Source of the DNA: Melitaea cinxia | Taxonomy: Eukaryota; Arthropoda; Insecta; Lepidoptera; Nymphalidae | Direction: 5' to 3' | NCBI RefSeq assembly: GCF_905220565.1 | Contig: NC_059415.1 | Span: forward strand, 9,476,501 to 9,540,500 | DNA length: 64,000 nucleotides | Part shown: piece by piece, positions 40,721 to 55,700 of the stretch | Layout: each line of letters starts with the position of its first letter | Numbering within the stretch: position 1 is the stretch's first letter | The notes under the pieces: model-generated | What the model was told of the DNA's origin: nothing | Seen by the model: only the letters and a program-made list of their open reading frames with translations | Databases searched by the model: none | Made by a program: the position numbers and the translations under genes

Positions 40721-43700
40721 GTAACTATAAATATTTAATACTTACTTTTATTTTTAACTTTCATCTGTACATATTATAAAAATATTGCAGAACAAGAGAG
40801 ACATTATAAAAAAATATAATTATAAGTCTTTTATATGGGAAATAAAAGTCGAAACTGATATCTTAAAATTATGGTCTGTCCGTATACTTATTTTTTGTAT
40901 GCAAATCTGTTACATAAAATTAGATGCAGTTTTATAATTTGTCATTTTAAAAATCGTAACTTAAATTTTTTTAATTTATTAACTTGTAATTGAATAAAAA
41001 CAATTAACGTGAAGCCTCAATGATATCGTTTTGTAGAAATTTTTTCCTAAAAGATAAAATACAGAAAATACGTTCGAAAAAGGTACGAGTGAGCAATCCG
41101 ATCCGATCAGATCAGATAAATTTTGTACAAAAACTAAGACTACTATTTTTTTTAAAATTATTTCCTGTCCTTATTAAAAAATCGTAAATATTTTTTAAAA
41201 TGTGAGCAATTAATCGTATAAGCATTGATTTTTTAAATAATAATTATGTGTGTAAGTGCTTAAAAATGAAAACGTAATAAAAAAAGAGTGATTAGAATTT
41301 AAAATATCGAAGTTTAGATAATACTTTTTTTAAATAAACGTAGACATACTTCCTTAAGGACGCATTTTCTGTAATTTACTGATAAACAGTTTTTTTTTAT
41401 TTACTCTGTAACCTGTACCTACGAAAATAAAAAGCGCAAGTGTGTTTGTTGATTTCATTCCAGTGTCTGGTTTATACCACATTAGCCGGTTTTTATTTAA
41501 GAATATATTATGATAAAGTATATTTTTTAAATTAGAATATTTATTACAGAATATTAGAGGTCATGGTAGGCGAGCCTTTATGCGTCAATGTTCAAATTTT
41601 TTAAAGCATTTCTTTAACTAACTTCTTAACTCCTTACTAGAACTTTAAGACTCCGTAGCGTAGAATCACTCGCATTCACTTGTCATAAAATACGTACATA
41701 CCTACTTTAAATTAATTCTACGTGACATTGGCGAAATCATCTGTGCTCATTTGGCAATATTGAAAGACTTTAAAGAAGAAGAAGAAGAAGAAATTTAAAT
41801 GAAATTTTAATTCGTAAATTAAAAAATAAAACAACCGAATGATAATGCGATTGCTATTTTCCATACTTATTCGTTAAATTTTCATTTATTTAAATCCATT
41901 AATTTTATAAATAACTCTTTGTACTACTAACTGTTTCAAAAAATCGTACACAAATTAGATTTGTAATAATAACGTTTACGTCTAAAATCAAATTTCACTG
42001 AATTGTGTTTGCTCACAAACGAAAAAAAACCGCCTTCAAATTATATCGACAAATAATACGACGTAAGTAGTCGATAAAACGCTCAATTAAAGACGCGTTA
42101 TTAAGGGTAACTCAAAAAATAATCGTCAGGCCTCTATCAAAGTTTAATGGGACCTCACAACAAGCACTAGCATTCGATTAAAAGAAAAATCATAAAAATC
42201 AGTACACCCAGTAATAAGCACATAAAAAAGTACAGTTGAATTGAGAACTTTTTTTGAAGTCGGTATAGATTTTTTTTCTTAATTTATAGTCGCAAATCAA
42301 AATAAATATCAAAAATTACGTTATTCTAGTAGGTTTCAAAAACACAATTGCATCGTCATTCTACTCATTCAAATTATATTTGCCTTAATTATTTTAAGTT
42401 AAAAGTGAAGCGACCATCGATTTAGAATGTTGATTATGCAGCAGTGCATACCCTGTATTAAAATTATTTATTATATATTATTTAATATTATTGGGGGCCC
42501 AAATAAAGGGCAAAGATTTCTCACAAAAGAAACAAAAATGCTTCTTTGCATTAAATTAAAATAAATATTATTTTTTGATTATAAGTTATAACTTCCTCCT
42601 AGAATAGACAATATTGACAAGTCTGTAGCTGTTCCTGTTCCATCGAAGTCCTTGGGTAATTTTTAATCAGTATTAGTTTTGAAAAACTTTTTTCTAACTG
42701 AAAGGGTCAAGAATAGAAAGCAAGCTGTAAAAAGTGGATGCAAGGCTATTGAATTTTATCAGCAATAATTCAATGGAAATGGAATGAATTTTCTGAATTT
42801 CGGATTTTAAGCTTATTTCAAGAGCTTTTATCTCCAAGCTGGAGATTTATCAGACTTGAGCTGGACCAATAGATACGGGGATCCTTCGCTTCAGCCTGTA
42901 AGGCTAATAATAGATGCGGGGGATTCACAGGCGCATAACCTGAAGAAGAGATCCAACGCTGCCTCCAGGTCGTACAGGAAGCAAATCGCTAGGGCAAAGT
43001 TCAAACACTTTAACAGAATTGGCGAGAGACTATTGGGCTTGCCAAAGGGAACCCGTGCCTTTTGGTCTCTTGCCAAAGCTGTCGAAGATAAGTTCTTTTA
43101 GTCTTCACTTCCATCATTGCGCAAATCTAAAGGATCTCTGGCACATTCTGCGAAAGAGAAAGCAAAAATTCTTTGCACTCTTTTTGCGTTGTATTCAACT
43201 CTTGGCGATGAGGGGAAAGCACCATCGAGCATTCCACAGTGCGAGCACGCTATGCGTAATGTGCGCTTTGAGCAAAGTTGTCAAGAAGTCCAGTGATCCT
43301 GATGGTGTCCACACCACTTGGATGCATGGGTTGCAACCAATGTTCGAGCTTCGCGCGCATTCTTTCCACGTACATCCAAACTGTGGAATGACCTTCCTCA
43401 ATGAGGTTTTCCCTGATCGCTATAATTTAGAGGTTTTCAAACGTCGAGTGTATACATCTTTTCTCTAAAGGCCATGGACGACGGTAGCCGTTAAACATCA
43501 GATGGCTTCGTCGGCTTGCCCCCATTGTTATAAAAAAAGATTAACTAATTATTCATAATGATTAACTGAATCCCGAAATAAACGATGCAGGATGTTATCA
43601 AATTTTTGGCGCACGCTTAACTCGGAAAAAAGGGGATTGCTTTTTAGACTTTTGTTATTTCTGAAGTGAAAACTCTGTAGGCAAATATGACAATTTCTTT

Positions 43701-46700
43701 TAAATGTTTTTTCTTAGGAAGCACGAGATTAAGTGACATCGTGGATAACATTTTACTAATTTTTGCTTACACACGTTAGGGGCCCCTGTAGATAGGGGGC
43801 CCCGTATCATTGATACGGCTGATACGGCGGCAGCTACGTTCCTGTTATGCAGAGAAGACTCGACAAGAAAGTCCGCAGAAAATGTTAAAAAATGTGTTTT
43901 AATATAAAATTTTGTTTTAAATTAGTTGTTATTTATTATAAATTATTTTTTTATATTTCTATTATAAGTTGGTAAAATCGTGCATGAAATACAGCTTCAA
44001 TAAATCCACACATCTTTATCATGAACATACTTTTGTATATTATATCTTATCATCATTGTTATCTATATATCTTTTAGCTATTAAATTCTCTTTAATAAAA
44101 CAACTTCTCAAATATTCATACAATTCGATTGTCATATTCGATTCCATGTTTTGGTTCGCCATATTGTTATTCAAGCCGCGTGATCGTAGCTCGGGTTCTA
44201 AATAGACCCTCTATTTGACTGATTTTCAGCCGCTCCATGATTTGCCACTTTACCCGGTCAGTTTACGTTTTGAATACAAAACAGGCTTGTATGGGGATTT
44301 GAATTTCATTTTCCAATAATGGTAACGCATTTTGAATAACGATTTATTGAGTTCTTACTCTGTCATTGTGTTTTATCGGTGTTTATTATGTTGTTTTAAT
44401 ACTATTGCTTTTAACCGACTTCCAAAAAAGGAGGAAGTTCTCAATTCGACTGTATTTTTTTATGTATGTTACTTCAGAACTTTTGACTGGGTGGACCGAT
44501 TTCGACAAAAAAAAATTTAATCGAAAAGTGGTGTGTGCCAATTGGTCCCATTTAAATTTATTTGAGATCTAACAACTACTTTTCGAGTTATATCTAATAA
44601 TGCGTTTTTACTTGACGCTTTTTTCCGATAAAAAATTATAAATTTAACATAACGTTATTAGAATACAGCTGATATATTTTCATTACACCATTTACATTGT
44701 AAAAGAAAGAATATAGGTACCTACAGATAAAATATTAAGTAAACAATAAGCCTGCGTTCGTTTTACCCAATTTTATTTCAATTAAATTATATAATCTATT
44801 TCTATTTTTACCGTATTAGCACTATGGCGTTGTTTTTTTTCAGAATTTCTGATCTTAATCTTATTCTTCTAAAAAAAAATAACTTAATTTTTTTTAATCA
44901 CTATTGATGTAAAAAAAGTAACCTAAAAACGCCATCTTAAATCCTGGTAGACGCATACTTAAAAGAAACCTTAAAACGTAGCATTTGAAAAGCAAGGGAG
45001 GAAATTAATCAGAGCGGCTCAAGAGCTCTCGCGTCAAAAGAAAACCAAATAAAACGGCAAGCGACAAAGTTTTCCGACTCGACTCGTGGCTTCGGAATCC
45101 TATAGAGCTTTCTTACTTATTTCTTATTTAGACTAAATGATTCAAGCAGCCTTACCAACATTTTGAGTATTTTTACTATTCATATACTGTCGTTTCTTTG
45201 CAAAGTTTTTTTATGCATACATACACACACTTATACACATACAGTACATACTTACACATATAGACCTATATAATTACTCTTTTTGAAGTCAAAAGCAATC
45301 GCAGAAGTTTATGTACGCGCAAAACTGCCCAATTGGATATTTTTTTGTCCGTTATTGTAATGATCGCTGAGCCGATGATCTACGTAAGATCGCTGGCGGG
45401 GGCTGGATGAGGACTGCAGAGATTTGGAAAGTTTGGCGCGAAGTCGGGGATGCCTACGTCTAGCAGTGGACTTCGATATGCTGAAGAGATAGAAATAGAA
45501 AGAAAATATTAAAATCAACATTTTTATGAACAAAAAAATATGGTAATATAAAATTCGCCGAGTCAGCCAGTAAAAAATATTTTTAGCGACAAGTTCAACT
45601 CCACAGCGCTTCTCTAAGTGCCGTACTCGGAACAAACATTGATTTATCTTGATACCGGGATTTACTTCGCTCTCTCCCGCGACTTCCAATTTCCCAAACT
45701 GTTCTTTTTATGTGTCTCATACAATTTTCTTTTATGTCCCTTCTTCGTTTTATATAGCAATTTTATTTGCGCTATTCCTCCGCGATTTTTATGTTTTATT
45801 TGTATTTTTAAAACATTTGTTATGCTGACGTTATTGCTTAGGTACCATGTTGTATGTTTTTGAAGTAAAACTTCTTTACGCTTGACTTGGAGAGTAAGCT
45901 GGTGAATGCGAGACGAGAGCGTTACGAAAAGTGTGATCGGTTGAGGCAAACGGCGTAGGAAAGAGGCGTGAAACACATTTTCTTTCTCTCTCTCATAGCC
46001 AGTAACGTTTTGTATATCTAAGACACAGTGCAGGCCTATTGCTAAAGAATTTTTACTTCAGTCGTGTGGTCTAAAGCACATTCGTTTTTTTTGTATTCTT
46101 CCACATATGAATACTGCGATACTATATCTAGTATCTAGTACAATCAAGAAGTATTTTTTTTCTAAGTAATGAACTAATTAGTTATTTTTGGCGTAAACTT
46201 GTGGAGGCCTATGTCCAGCAGTGGACTGTATAGGCTGTAATGATGATAATGATGAACTAATTAGAAAATAGATACCATAGAGGTACCTTACCGTACAATT
46301 TGTGGGAGTAAAGTTATAAAAAAAATTTCTTAACAGTTTTTGTTAACTAAAAACTATTTACTATTAAGTAAAAAAAAATACACGTAATATGTAAATTAAC
46401 TACCAATCTTGTGAACTGTAATTGCAATTGTTCTTCTATAATGCTTCAGGGGCATAAACTTTTATATATCTTTTATTATAATACCTCATTTATGCAAAAA
46501 GAAAGTCTGTACGTTCCGATGTGAGTAGATATTTGCATGTGTATATATATTTATTTCTGGTCTGGGAGTGTGTATAAAATATCTTATGTTGCTGAGTAAG
46601 CAATTTAAACAATGCTTGTGTAATACATAATAGCCGTTTGATAGTTTATTAATAGATAAATTATCTACTATCCCACATTGGAGCAGTGTGATGGATTACG

Positions 46701-49700
46701 CTCCAAAGCTTTTTCTATGCGGGGAAAGAGGTTTTTGTCCAGCAGTGAAATATTAAAAGCTTAATGAATAAATCACATTTTAATTGAAATATTTCTTATG
46801 ACAATAAATATTTTTAAATCTGACGATAACAATGTTTGGTTTATTAAGTGTGACGTCAGTGGATTTGTATTGCAGTGATGATATAATTGAATAAGCCCTC
46901 CCGGAGAGTAATTTTTTTTTTAAATCTAGTAAGCTTTATTTACTTTCAAACAAAATAAAAAACCTAATTGGACCTAATGGAATAAACTATTGATTTTTTG
47001 TAACAATAAAAAAATTAAGAGTTTCTCAGTTCGACTGTATTTTCTTTTTTTTTATGGGTTTACCTCGTGACTTTTTACTGGGTATACCGAATACAAGGAT
47101 TCTTTTTTAACCAAAAACTGGGGCTTGTCTTGTTTCCTTTTAAATTTGTTCGAGATCAGACGATAACTTTTTTAACTATCCGTAATAATGTTTATTTAGT
47201 TCACCATTTTCACGAGTACCTACGTTGTGTTACTTGTCGATATAAATTGAAGTCGGTTTTTTTTCGTTTGCGACTACACACAATTTTTTTTTTTACTTTA
47301 AATACTCTTTAGAAGGTCGTAATATATTCAATATGCACTCCTACGAGCACGGGAATTCCGGTAGCCCTTTACCAGTAAATCGAGTTACAGAGACGGTAGT
47401 TGGACATAATTGCCATTCGACAATCAGCGCCGACATTATTGTGTTTGTTTATTTACCCACGGGGGATGTGCACTTTATCATATCATAGACAGAGCTATAT
47501 AAATATTTTTATTTTTTTTTTTGTAATATCCGATTTTGTGTTTTTATTTCTATCTAATTTATATAAATGACTACTAACTGTATTGATAGGAAAAAATGTT
47601 ACGTATACTGTTGTATCTATGCGAGAATAATAAAAAAAAACAAAAATAGAATAGTTATAAAATTCGACAAAAAAAAAAAAAGAAAAACACAAAGTAATAT
47701 AAAGCTAAAAATTATTTAATTGCATATTAATGTAGACACTACATTTTTTATGAATTCAAAATATTATTATTTATTATTTAATTCTAAGCATATTCAAGTC
47801 GCGTATATTGTTTGAATAAATTTAACAAACAACCACAGTCCGACTACAATCTGAACATCTTCCAAACGCAGTCAATTAAAATACAATTATATATTTGAAA
47901 ACAGCAAAACAATTACGCTTATATTCATCGTAAAATAGAAAATTTGTGTTCTATATCATTTACAACATGTCTAGCGTTCTCTACGAACGTTACTCTACGA
48001 ACAATAAGATAATTCAATAAGCACAGAGTACGGTAACGTCAGCAACAGACCCCATCTGTAACTACATTTGCGAGCCTACTCATTGTTAACGAATCCTCCT
48101 ATTATTGTCACATTTTGACACTTAGTTCGTGAACATAATCAAAAGAGGATTTAATGGTTTCTTTTTTTATTGTTAAATAAATGTTAAAAATGATTTTAAT
48201 TTTTTCATAGTTTATTTTATGCCAGTGTCATTATTGTACATTTTCGTTTCTAGAAAGTGAAAAAAACGCCAAAAAAAAATAGATAAAGTATTGGTTATTT
48301 TCGAGTTACTATTAAAGAAATCAATAATTATTATTAATAAAAGGTTATATTATTGTTCAAAAGTTTTGTGGTTGTATTGCACAATTTATGACAAATATTC
48401 TGAAAATCTAAAAAAATCAGATAAAAATAATGTCAATAGGTATGATGCCTCTGATAAAAATATTGATCTAAACCAACTTGACCTCTTTCATTATCATTTT
48501 CAAATCTAACAGCCCACCCGAATACATGACGAATTAATCACAAAATCAAATCGCCTTATCCTTAAGGTCGTACCCATACCAGTCGCCAATCACTTAATTG
48601 TTTCATCATATTACCTCCCGCTGTAACTTGACATTTACTTGACACTTAGCAATATTTGCATACGGTTTGTTATCGCGTGTAACATATCGCTAGCATTGGT
48701 CGCCATCCCCTATTTTACTCTGAAGTGAAAATGCTATTAAAGCGAAATGGTGAGATTGCAGTGGTTATTCTATTAGCATTATTGATATTAAATGTTTATT
48801 GTTATTACTTTTGGGTATCGTGATAGCTAAGAGCTATTAGGTTATTTTAAACCACTAGGGTTATGAACTTGCCTGTGATATGACTGTTGGTAAGAGGTTG
48901 CCGTGGCCTATGGACACCTGCAACACGAAAAACATCACAAGTGCGTTGTTGCCCTGTATTTTGGTATTTATTTATTGCAAAAAGAACTTTGTATTTGCAT
49001 TTCGCATACTTGCTAAGTCGTTTTTTGAAGACCAGTATAAGCCTACATAGTAACTATTGTTAACCATTTTTTTTAATACTTTGAGAATAGTTTATTTAAT
49101 TATAAATCATTTATGATCCGTTTTAGTAGAAAACAAATAGATGCTAAATTTACTTTACGAGCTATTTCACAATATACCCCATATGTTATGGGGTAACTCC
49201 ACCTAAACCACCTCGTATTACCTAATGTTTCTATAGTGCTTGTGCATTAAGCCTGTATCATCCTACTGCTGGGCATAGGCCTCTTTTTCCACGTAGGAGA
49301 AGGATTGGGGCTTAATCCAGCACGGTGCTCCACTGTGGGTTAGCGGTTATGTTAACGATCGCTATCAGGTATTTATGATAACAACCGGGACCGGCGGCTT
49401 AATATGCTCTCCAAGGCACGGTGGGGTGACTTAATCCTTCTCCTACATAGAAAAAGAGGCCTATGCCCAGCAGTGGAATGTTCATGCTGAATGAACCTAT
49501 AATAATAAACAAAACATACTAAACGCAAATAGTTGTGTATTATACGAGTAGAAATGATATGGTTAACTAAACGATTCTAATGAAATCCGTTTCGTTTCAG
49601 GAGAAGACAGCACATCCCCACTGCGCTGGTCTCCCCCTACGTCAGCAGCGCTGGTAGCCGCTGCGCTAGCTCCACCAGCGTTACGACCCTGGCTGCCAGA

Positions 49701-52700
49701 TCCACCCGTTAAGAAGACTAATCACTTGGGTAAGACAGGTCGGCAGACTTTGTCAATTTATAAAATTTACGACTATAATATTACGAGGTAGGGTAAAATC
49801 TTGAGCAGCCTTACAGAAAATCTACTAAAGGACACTGCTTTCAAGTAGTGTTGTGTTCCTGTGGTGAGTAAAGTGACCAGAGCTCCTAGGGAGGGTCAGG
49901 GTTAGGGTTGATAACGCGCTTGCTATCCTTCTGATATTGCAGGCGTCTATAAGCTACGGTTACTACTATTCATCATGTGGTCCGTACGCTTGTTTGCCGA
50001 CCTAGTTGTGTGAAAAAAGTTATTTTAGCTATAAGTAAGGGTTATGTGTATTAAGGCGGCATACACAGCACAACTAAGTGGTGAAAGGTCAGGAACAAGT
50101 GGAGACTTTTCTCGGTAATACAAAAAAGTTTTCTTTTCGAGTGTTGACTGTTCATATTTATGTTTAGAAATAGGTGAAATTGATTTTTAACACTTTTGCA
50201 ATATTTTGAAGATTATGAGCCCATTGACATAAGCCCATTACTATCCCCCCCCCCCCCCCAACCCGCCTGCCAGCGTGGTGACTATGGGCAACACATATGA
50301 GTTCGCGCAATTTTTGGCGTGAGCAGCCAGTGGTCTGCGATAGGCAAAAAAGAAGATGAAAAGATGAAGCCCATAGCTAAGAGATGAAAAAAGAAAATAG
50401 AGATTTTTGACGATATAGAAATTATTTCACGGCATCCTATAGAACTGTTAGTTAATTTTAAAAATATTTTTGAATATTTTTCGACGCTTTCATACTTTTC
50501 CCTATCTTCGTTTTTATAAGTAACTCTTTCTTGTGTACCAAGTGTAATGTATTAGGCTGGTGAACCCTTTATACGAGGTGAAAACTGTTCACCCGTTTGT
50601 TCATTATTCGCATATAAATACAGCCGTTCTTAGGTAAAAGGCATGATCGTTTTTTACTGTTTTCGACAAATTTTGAACTACAAAATTTGTTTTACGATTA
50701 CAATTGTAAAAAATAACATTAAATCTACGGTATTAAGCCTTTGTTAATATTATAATACAAAATATTAAGTAAAGAAATCTAAAACATTTAACTGAATTTT
50801 CTTAGATTTCAATGAATTTCTTTTACTGTTTTAGCTAAGTACTTACGGCAGAATAGTGCTACATATAATAATGGCTAAAGGGAAAAGGGGTACTTTAACC
50901 AAACCTTTAGAAGAGCCACCTTAAGGTTGAGTTAATAGTCAGAACTATCCTACAACTGCAATAAATCCCTAATATATCTTATATATAAAATTCTCGTGTC
51001 ACAATGTTAGTTACCATACTCCTTCCGAAACGGCTAGACCGATTTTTATAAAATTTTGTGTGCATATCGGGTAGGTCTGAGAATCGGCTAATATCTATTT
51101 TTCATACTTCTAAGTTATAAGGGGGGAGGGTTAAAGGGGTTAGTAACATATATCGCAAAAACATTTTGCGGGGTCAGCTAGTATATTATAAATGTGAATG
51201 TAAGTTTGTTTGTTACGCTTTCACGCGAAAACTACTGAACTAATCATCATGAAACTTTGTAAACCTATTCTTGGAGGTATTAATTGTAACATAGAATACT
51301 TTTTATTAAACAAAATTATTGTGAGCGACGCCGCGGGTAAAAGGTAGCAATATATATATGAATTCAATTACAGAATAAATAATTTCTATTATTTGTGGAA
51401 TATTATTTGCTTATTCCTAAATATTAGTTACTGTATCAATGTGAATGGGGAAAATGGGTCCTTTGCCACTATTCTCAAACCAGTTTTTTCTGTGACTATA
51501 TAGCTCTTTCCCACATACTATGCCACATGCACATACTATGCCACATCCACATGATATTACTCATCAAGATTTTTAATGATCAATCAAAAATGTATATTTC
51601 AAAAAATGAGACTTCAATCTTTTGCTCTGGCCCTTCATATGTTATTGATTTCACCAGGCCTAGTCTGCGTGGTGTGCGGTGACACGAGCTCGGGCAAACA
51701 TTACGGCATCCTCGCGTGCAACGGCTGCAGCGGATTTTTCAAGCGATCGGTCAGACGGAAACTTATATACAGGTATATTTTATTTAAAACGTATCAGTTT
51801 TATATTTGCTAATAACTCTTTGTTAATAAAGAAATAAACTGAACATGGTACACCTACGTCTCGTAGTACGAAAACAAAATTACAAAATTCGTACTTGTCA
51901 ATTTGGATGACATTTTTGGTCTGTATTTTTATTAGTATTGCAATTCAATACACCTACAGTTAGTTTATTGAATGACAAAATCACAAAAAAATATAATTCA
52001 GTGAAAAGTATAAAAAGGCACGCTTATTGCTAAAAAAGAGATCTCTTATCGACAGGATTCTTTTTTAGAATTATAAAATCGTAAAATATCGTAGTAGTTA
52101 GAAATAAATCTTTATGATATTAGTATAGATTTTGCAATATTACAAAATTGCTCCAATAATACTACAGGAATCAATATTCTTTCCCGCGAGGACAAGGGCT
52201 TGAAAATAGTGAATATGTTATTCCGTAGCTTTCTGTGTGGTTACGGCAGTAAAGAATATAGCCACCTCCTCTCTTCTCGTGGGTATCTTAAGAGGCGATT
52301 AAGGGATAACACAGTTTCACTACCACCTTGGAACTTATTAAGCCGACCGATGGTGGGATAACCATCCAACTTCTGGCTTACAAAAATACACAGGCCGAAG
52401 ACGAGCAGCAGAGTCTTCGGTGTGGCAAAGCCAGCCCTGCCACCAACCCGCCTGCCCAGCGTGGTGACTATGGGCAAAAACCCATGAGTTCGCGCCATGA
52501 TGCTTGGCGCGAACTTGGGGAGGCCTATGTCCAGCAGTGGACTGCGATAGACTGAAGTTATATCAAGCTATCTATGTATCAAATTTCATTGCAATCGTTT
52601 CAACAGTTTTTATATGTAAATTAATAAGAGTTCGTCTAAACGTATCGCATGCACAATATTAGTAATATTACAAAATTGCAAATGTACTACGTATGTATTA

Positions 52701-55700
52701 GATAAGATAAATGTGAATAAACGCCTAGCAGAATGTGAATCCTCTGTCTGTGTACTAGGGTGTGGAAACCCACGTAGCACTAGCACAAACGCCAGCATGA
52801 TACGGTTTCGAACCAGCGACAGCTAGCATATCAGTCAATTGTAACCACTGCGGTAACGTACCGTCGTGACAATTAAAAGGAGAAAGTTTATCTTTCTTAA
52901 TTTGTGTCACATGTGTGACACATTTCCCATTCTGTAACCGTAACACAGGACACACTTGTGTCAACAACCAAAAAGCAATATTTGGCGACGTATGTGTAAC
53001 GTCTTCATTGTTGAAATTGGGCTACTGATTCACAATCTCCTTTGTTCACAAATGTGTGTCATACTATTGCCTAATTTTTATCAATAAATGCAATCGATTA
53101 ATGATCAAGAAAATGTTTTTGATTAGATAATATATAAATAAAGTTCTACTCCAATAATTAATCCAACAATTTTATTTTAATTATCCTCCCGTATCCCAAA
53201 CAAAAACATCAACATTCCAAAAACAAATAACCATCCCCAAAATAAAGGAACAACACAAAATACACTATTAATATTCCCGATAAAAAAAGAGGAATATCAA
53301 AACACAGAACACCCTAAAATTAATTTACAATCAAGAATATCAAACAATCCCTTAATCCCCATCAAAAACCTGCCACCAAATATGTAGCAGTCACATCTGT
53401 AAAGAAACGCCACGACGATGGGGGGACGCGCCACTCGAATGAGATTTTGATCCACTTAATCCTACCCGTGCATATTTCTAATTCTTCTTGCATCTGGGGT
53501 TTTTATTGGTGTGCATAGACGGAGCGGATGGTAGACTGCTTTTAGTGATTCTTACTTTTTAGCATCCTTACTAATATCACAACGAGAAGTTTATCTTACT
53601 GAACTTGAGAGAGATTGATTGAGAGAGATTTGAGAGATTTTGAGAACTTTTATCTTATGCTACAAAAGGTGGCAAACAATCATATGGTTCTCTTGATGGT
53701 AAGCAGATAACTATAACTTTTAGACGCCTGCATTATCTGGAGGATCCGCCAACCCGCATTTGAGCAGCGTGTTGTATTCCTACATGGGGAAAGAGGCCTA
53801 TGCCCAGTAGTGGGATATTACAGGCTGAAGCGATTATCTGGAGGATACCTTGCCCCGACTCTACGTGCTCTGGCTATCTTACGACAAGAAACACCATCAC
53901 TTGAGAGCAATAATATTTAGCTGTGATATTCTGTATTGGGGTACTTCTTCAGTAAAGCTACTCTTAATTTTAAGCAAGGCTTAGGTTAGGATTTGCTTGC
54001 TCAAAATAAATTAATAAAGCCTGAAAATACTATTTTTTTTCCTTCAGAGGGAAAAATAATATCTAAAGGTATATAAACAGGCTGCGTTGTAATAATATTT
54101 GTGTTTGATCGCAAACGAAAAAAAAAAAAAACATATTTCGATTATTCATCGACAAGTAACACAATTGTGATGGTAGATGAAAAAACAGTCAAGTAAATGC
54201 GCATTATCAAAGATTACTCCAAAAGTTGTAATCAGATCTCGATCTGAATGGTGCTTGATTTGTTATCTAAGGCTTGTTTTGTGGTCAAGACAAGTATCGG
54301 CTTTCGATTTAAAATAAGAGAAGGCTATCGGGCCACAAAGTTAGCCGGACATCCGGTATCCAGCTAAACTGCTGTTTCATCGCTAATAAATAGCCTACAA
54401 TAGCAACGATTTTTATCGAATGTTTATGGTAACAACCAGGACTGATGGCTATAAATGGTCCTCTAGTTAAGCTGAAGATATTCATAAAATAAATAAATAT
54501 CTTATAACATTCACACATAGTCGTCTGTTCCTAAGATAAGCGACTTAATGTTTGTGTTATAGGTAACAGTCGACTGATATGGCAATTTTGTTTAATATAA
54601 ATATATACATCTATAATATAAAAATGAGTCGCTGAATGTGTTGCTAAGCGCAAAACTCGAGAACGGTTGGACCGATTTCGCTAATTATTTTTTAAAATAT
54701 TCCTTGAAGTACGAGGATGGTTCTTACGGAGAGAAAAATTCTAAAAAAAAAAAATTTAAAATTTCCTGAAAAAGTTTATAAACAACACTTTTCTATACTC
54801 CCATACAAAAGATTTGTGATAATACTTAAAAATCAATTTGAACTTTAATACCATACGATAAAGTTTGTGTTAGGCGATACGAAGTTCGCCGGGTCAGCTA
54901 GTATTATATAAATACAAATGTTAAGGGTAAATATTAAGACACTCATTTCGAGCGTATATCGAATCCTAGTATCGTCTAAATTATGCAACCTCTGGTAATA
55001 TTAAGGACTCGAGAGTGGTTATTATTTCAAAACTTTACAAAATTGATTACAGTAAAAACCTATATTTAAATCATAAATCACTATGCAAAATAAGTTATCA
55101 CTGTCACAAAAAATGCTATATTCTTTAATATTACAAACAAAACGCTCTTGAATTTTTTTTAAATAAGTATAAAATCACTTAACATAAGGGTAGATTTACG
55201 GATAACATTAAAAACAGTTTAACATTTGGCCCTCTCCAAGCCCCATTCAATTAATGTAGCACCCGCTATAATGTTATTAATATTACGTACGAGTATGGTC
55301 AAGTGTGACATGTGCTTCTTTATAGTTACAAATTGATTTTCGGGTCTTTTTTCTATAACAATGTTAAATCTGTCTTTTAGCGATCATTGGACTATTAAAT
55401 TAATGTATGTCTAAAATCGGTAGCGAATTTATTTTCGTTTCTTGAATAAAGAACACGTTACGGATTCTTAGTATTACTTTTTGTTTCTTTTTGTTTGCAA
55501 AGGAGGGCTATAATAATAATAAATAATAATAATAAATAAATATCATATAATATACTCGTCGTCTGTTCCCATGGTAAGCAGCTTAATGATTGTGTTACAG
55601 ATAACAGCCGACTGTTATAATTTTTTTTTCATAAATATACATAGAAATAATACATATTTATATAAATATATAAATATAAATATTACACCCAGACTCGGGC

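Noticed and set aside
45309..45689. 126-residue minus-strand open frame
   Set aside because: It is antisense to the RTE reverse transcriptase remnant at 45376-45490, where the plus-strand reading has the family motifs.
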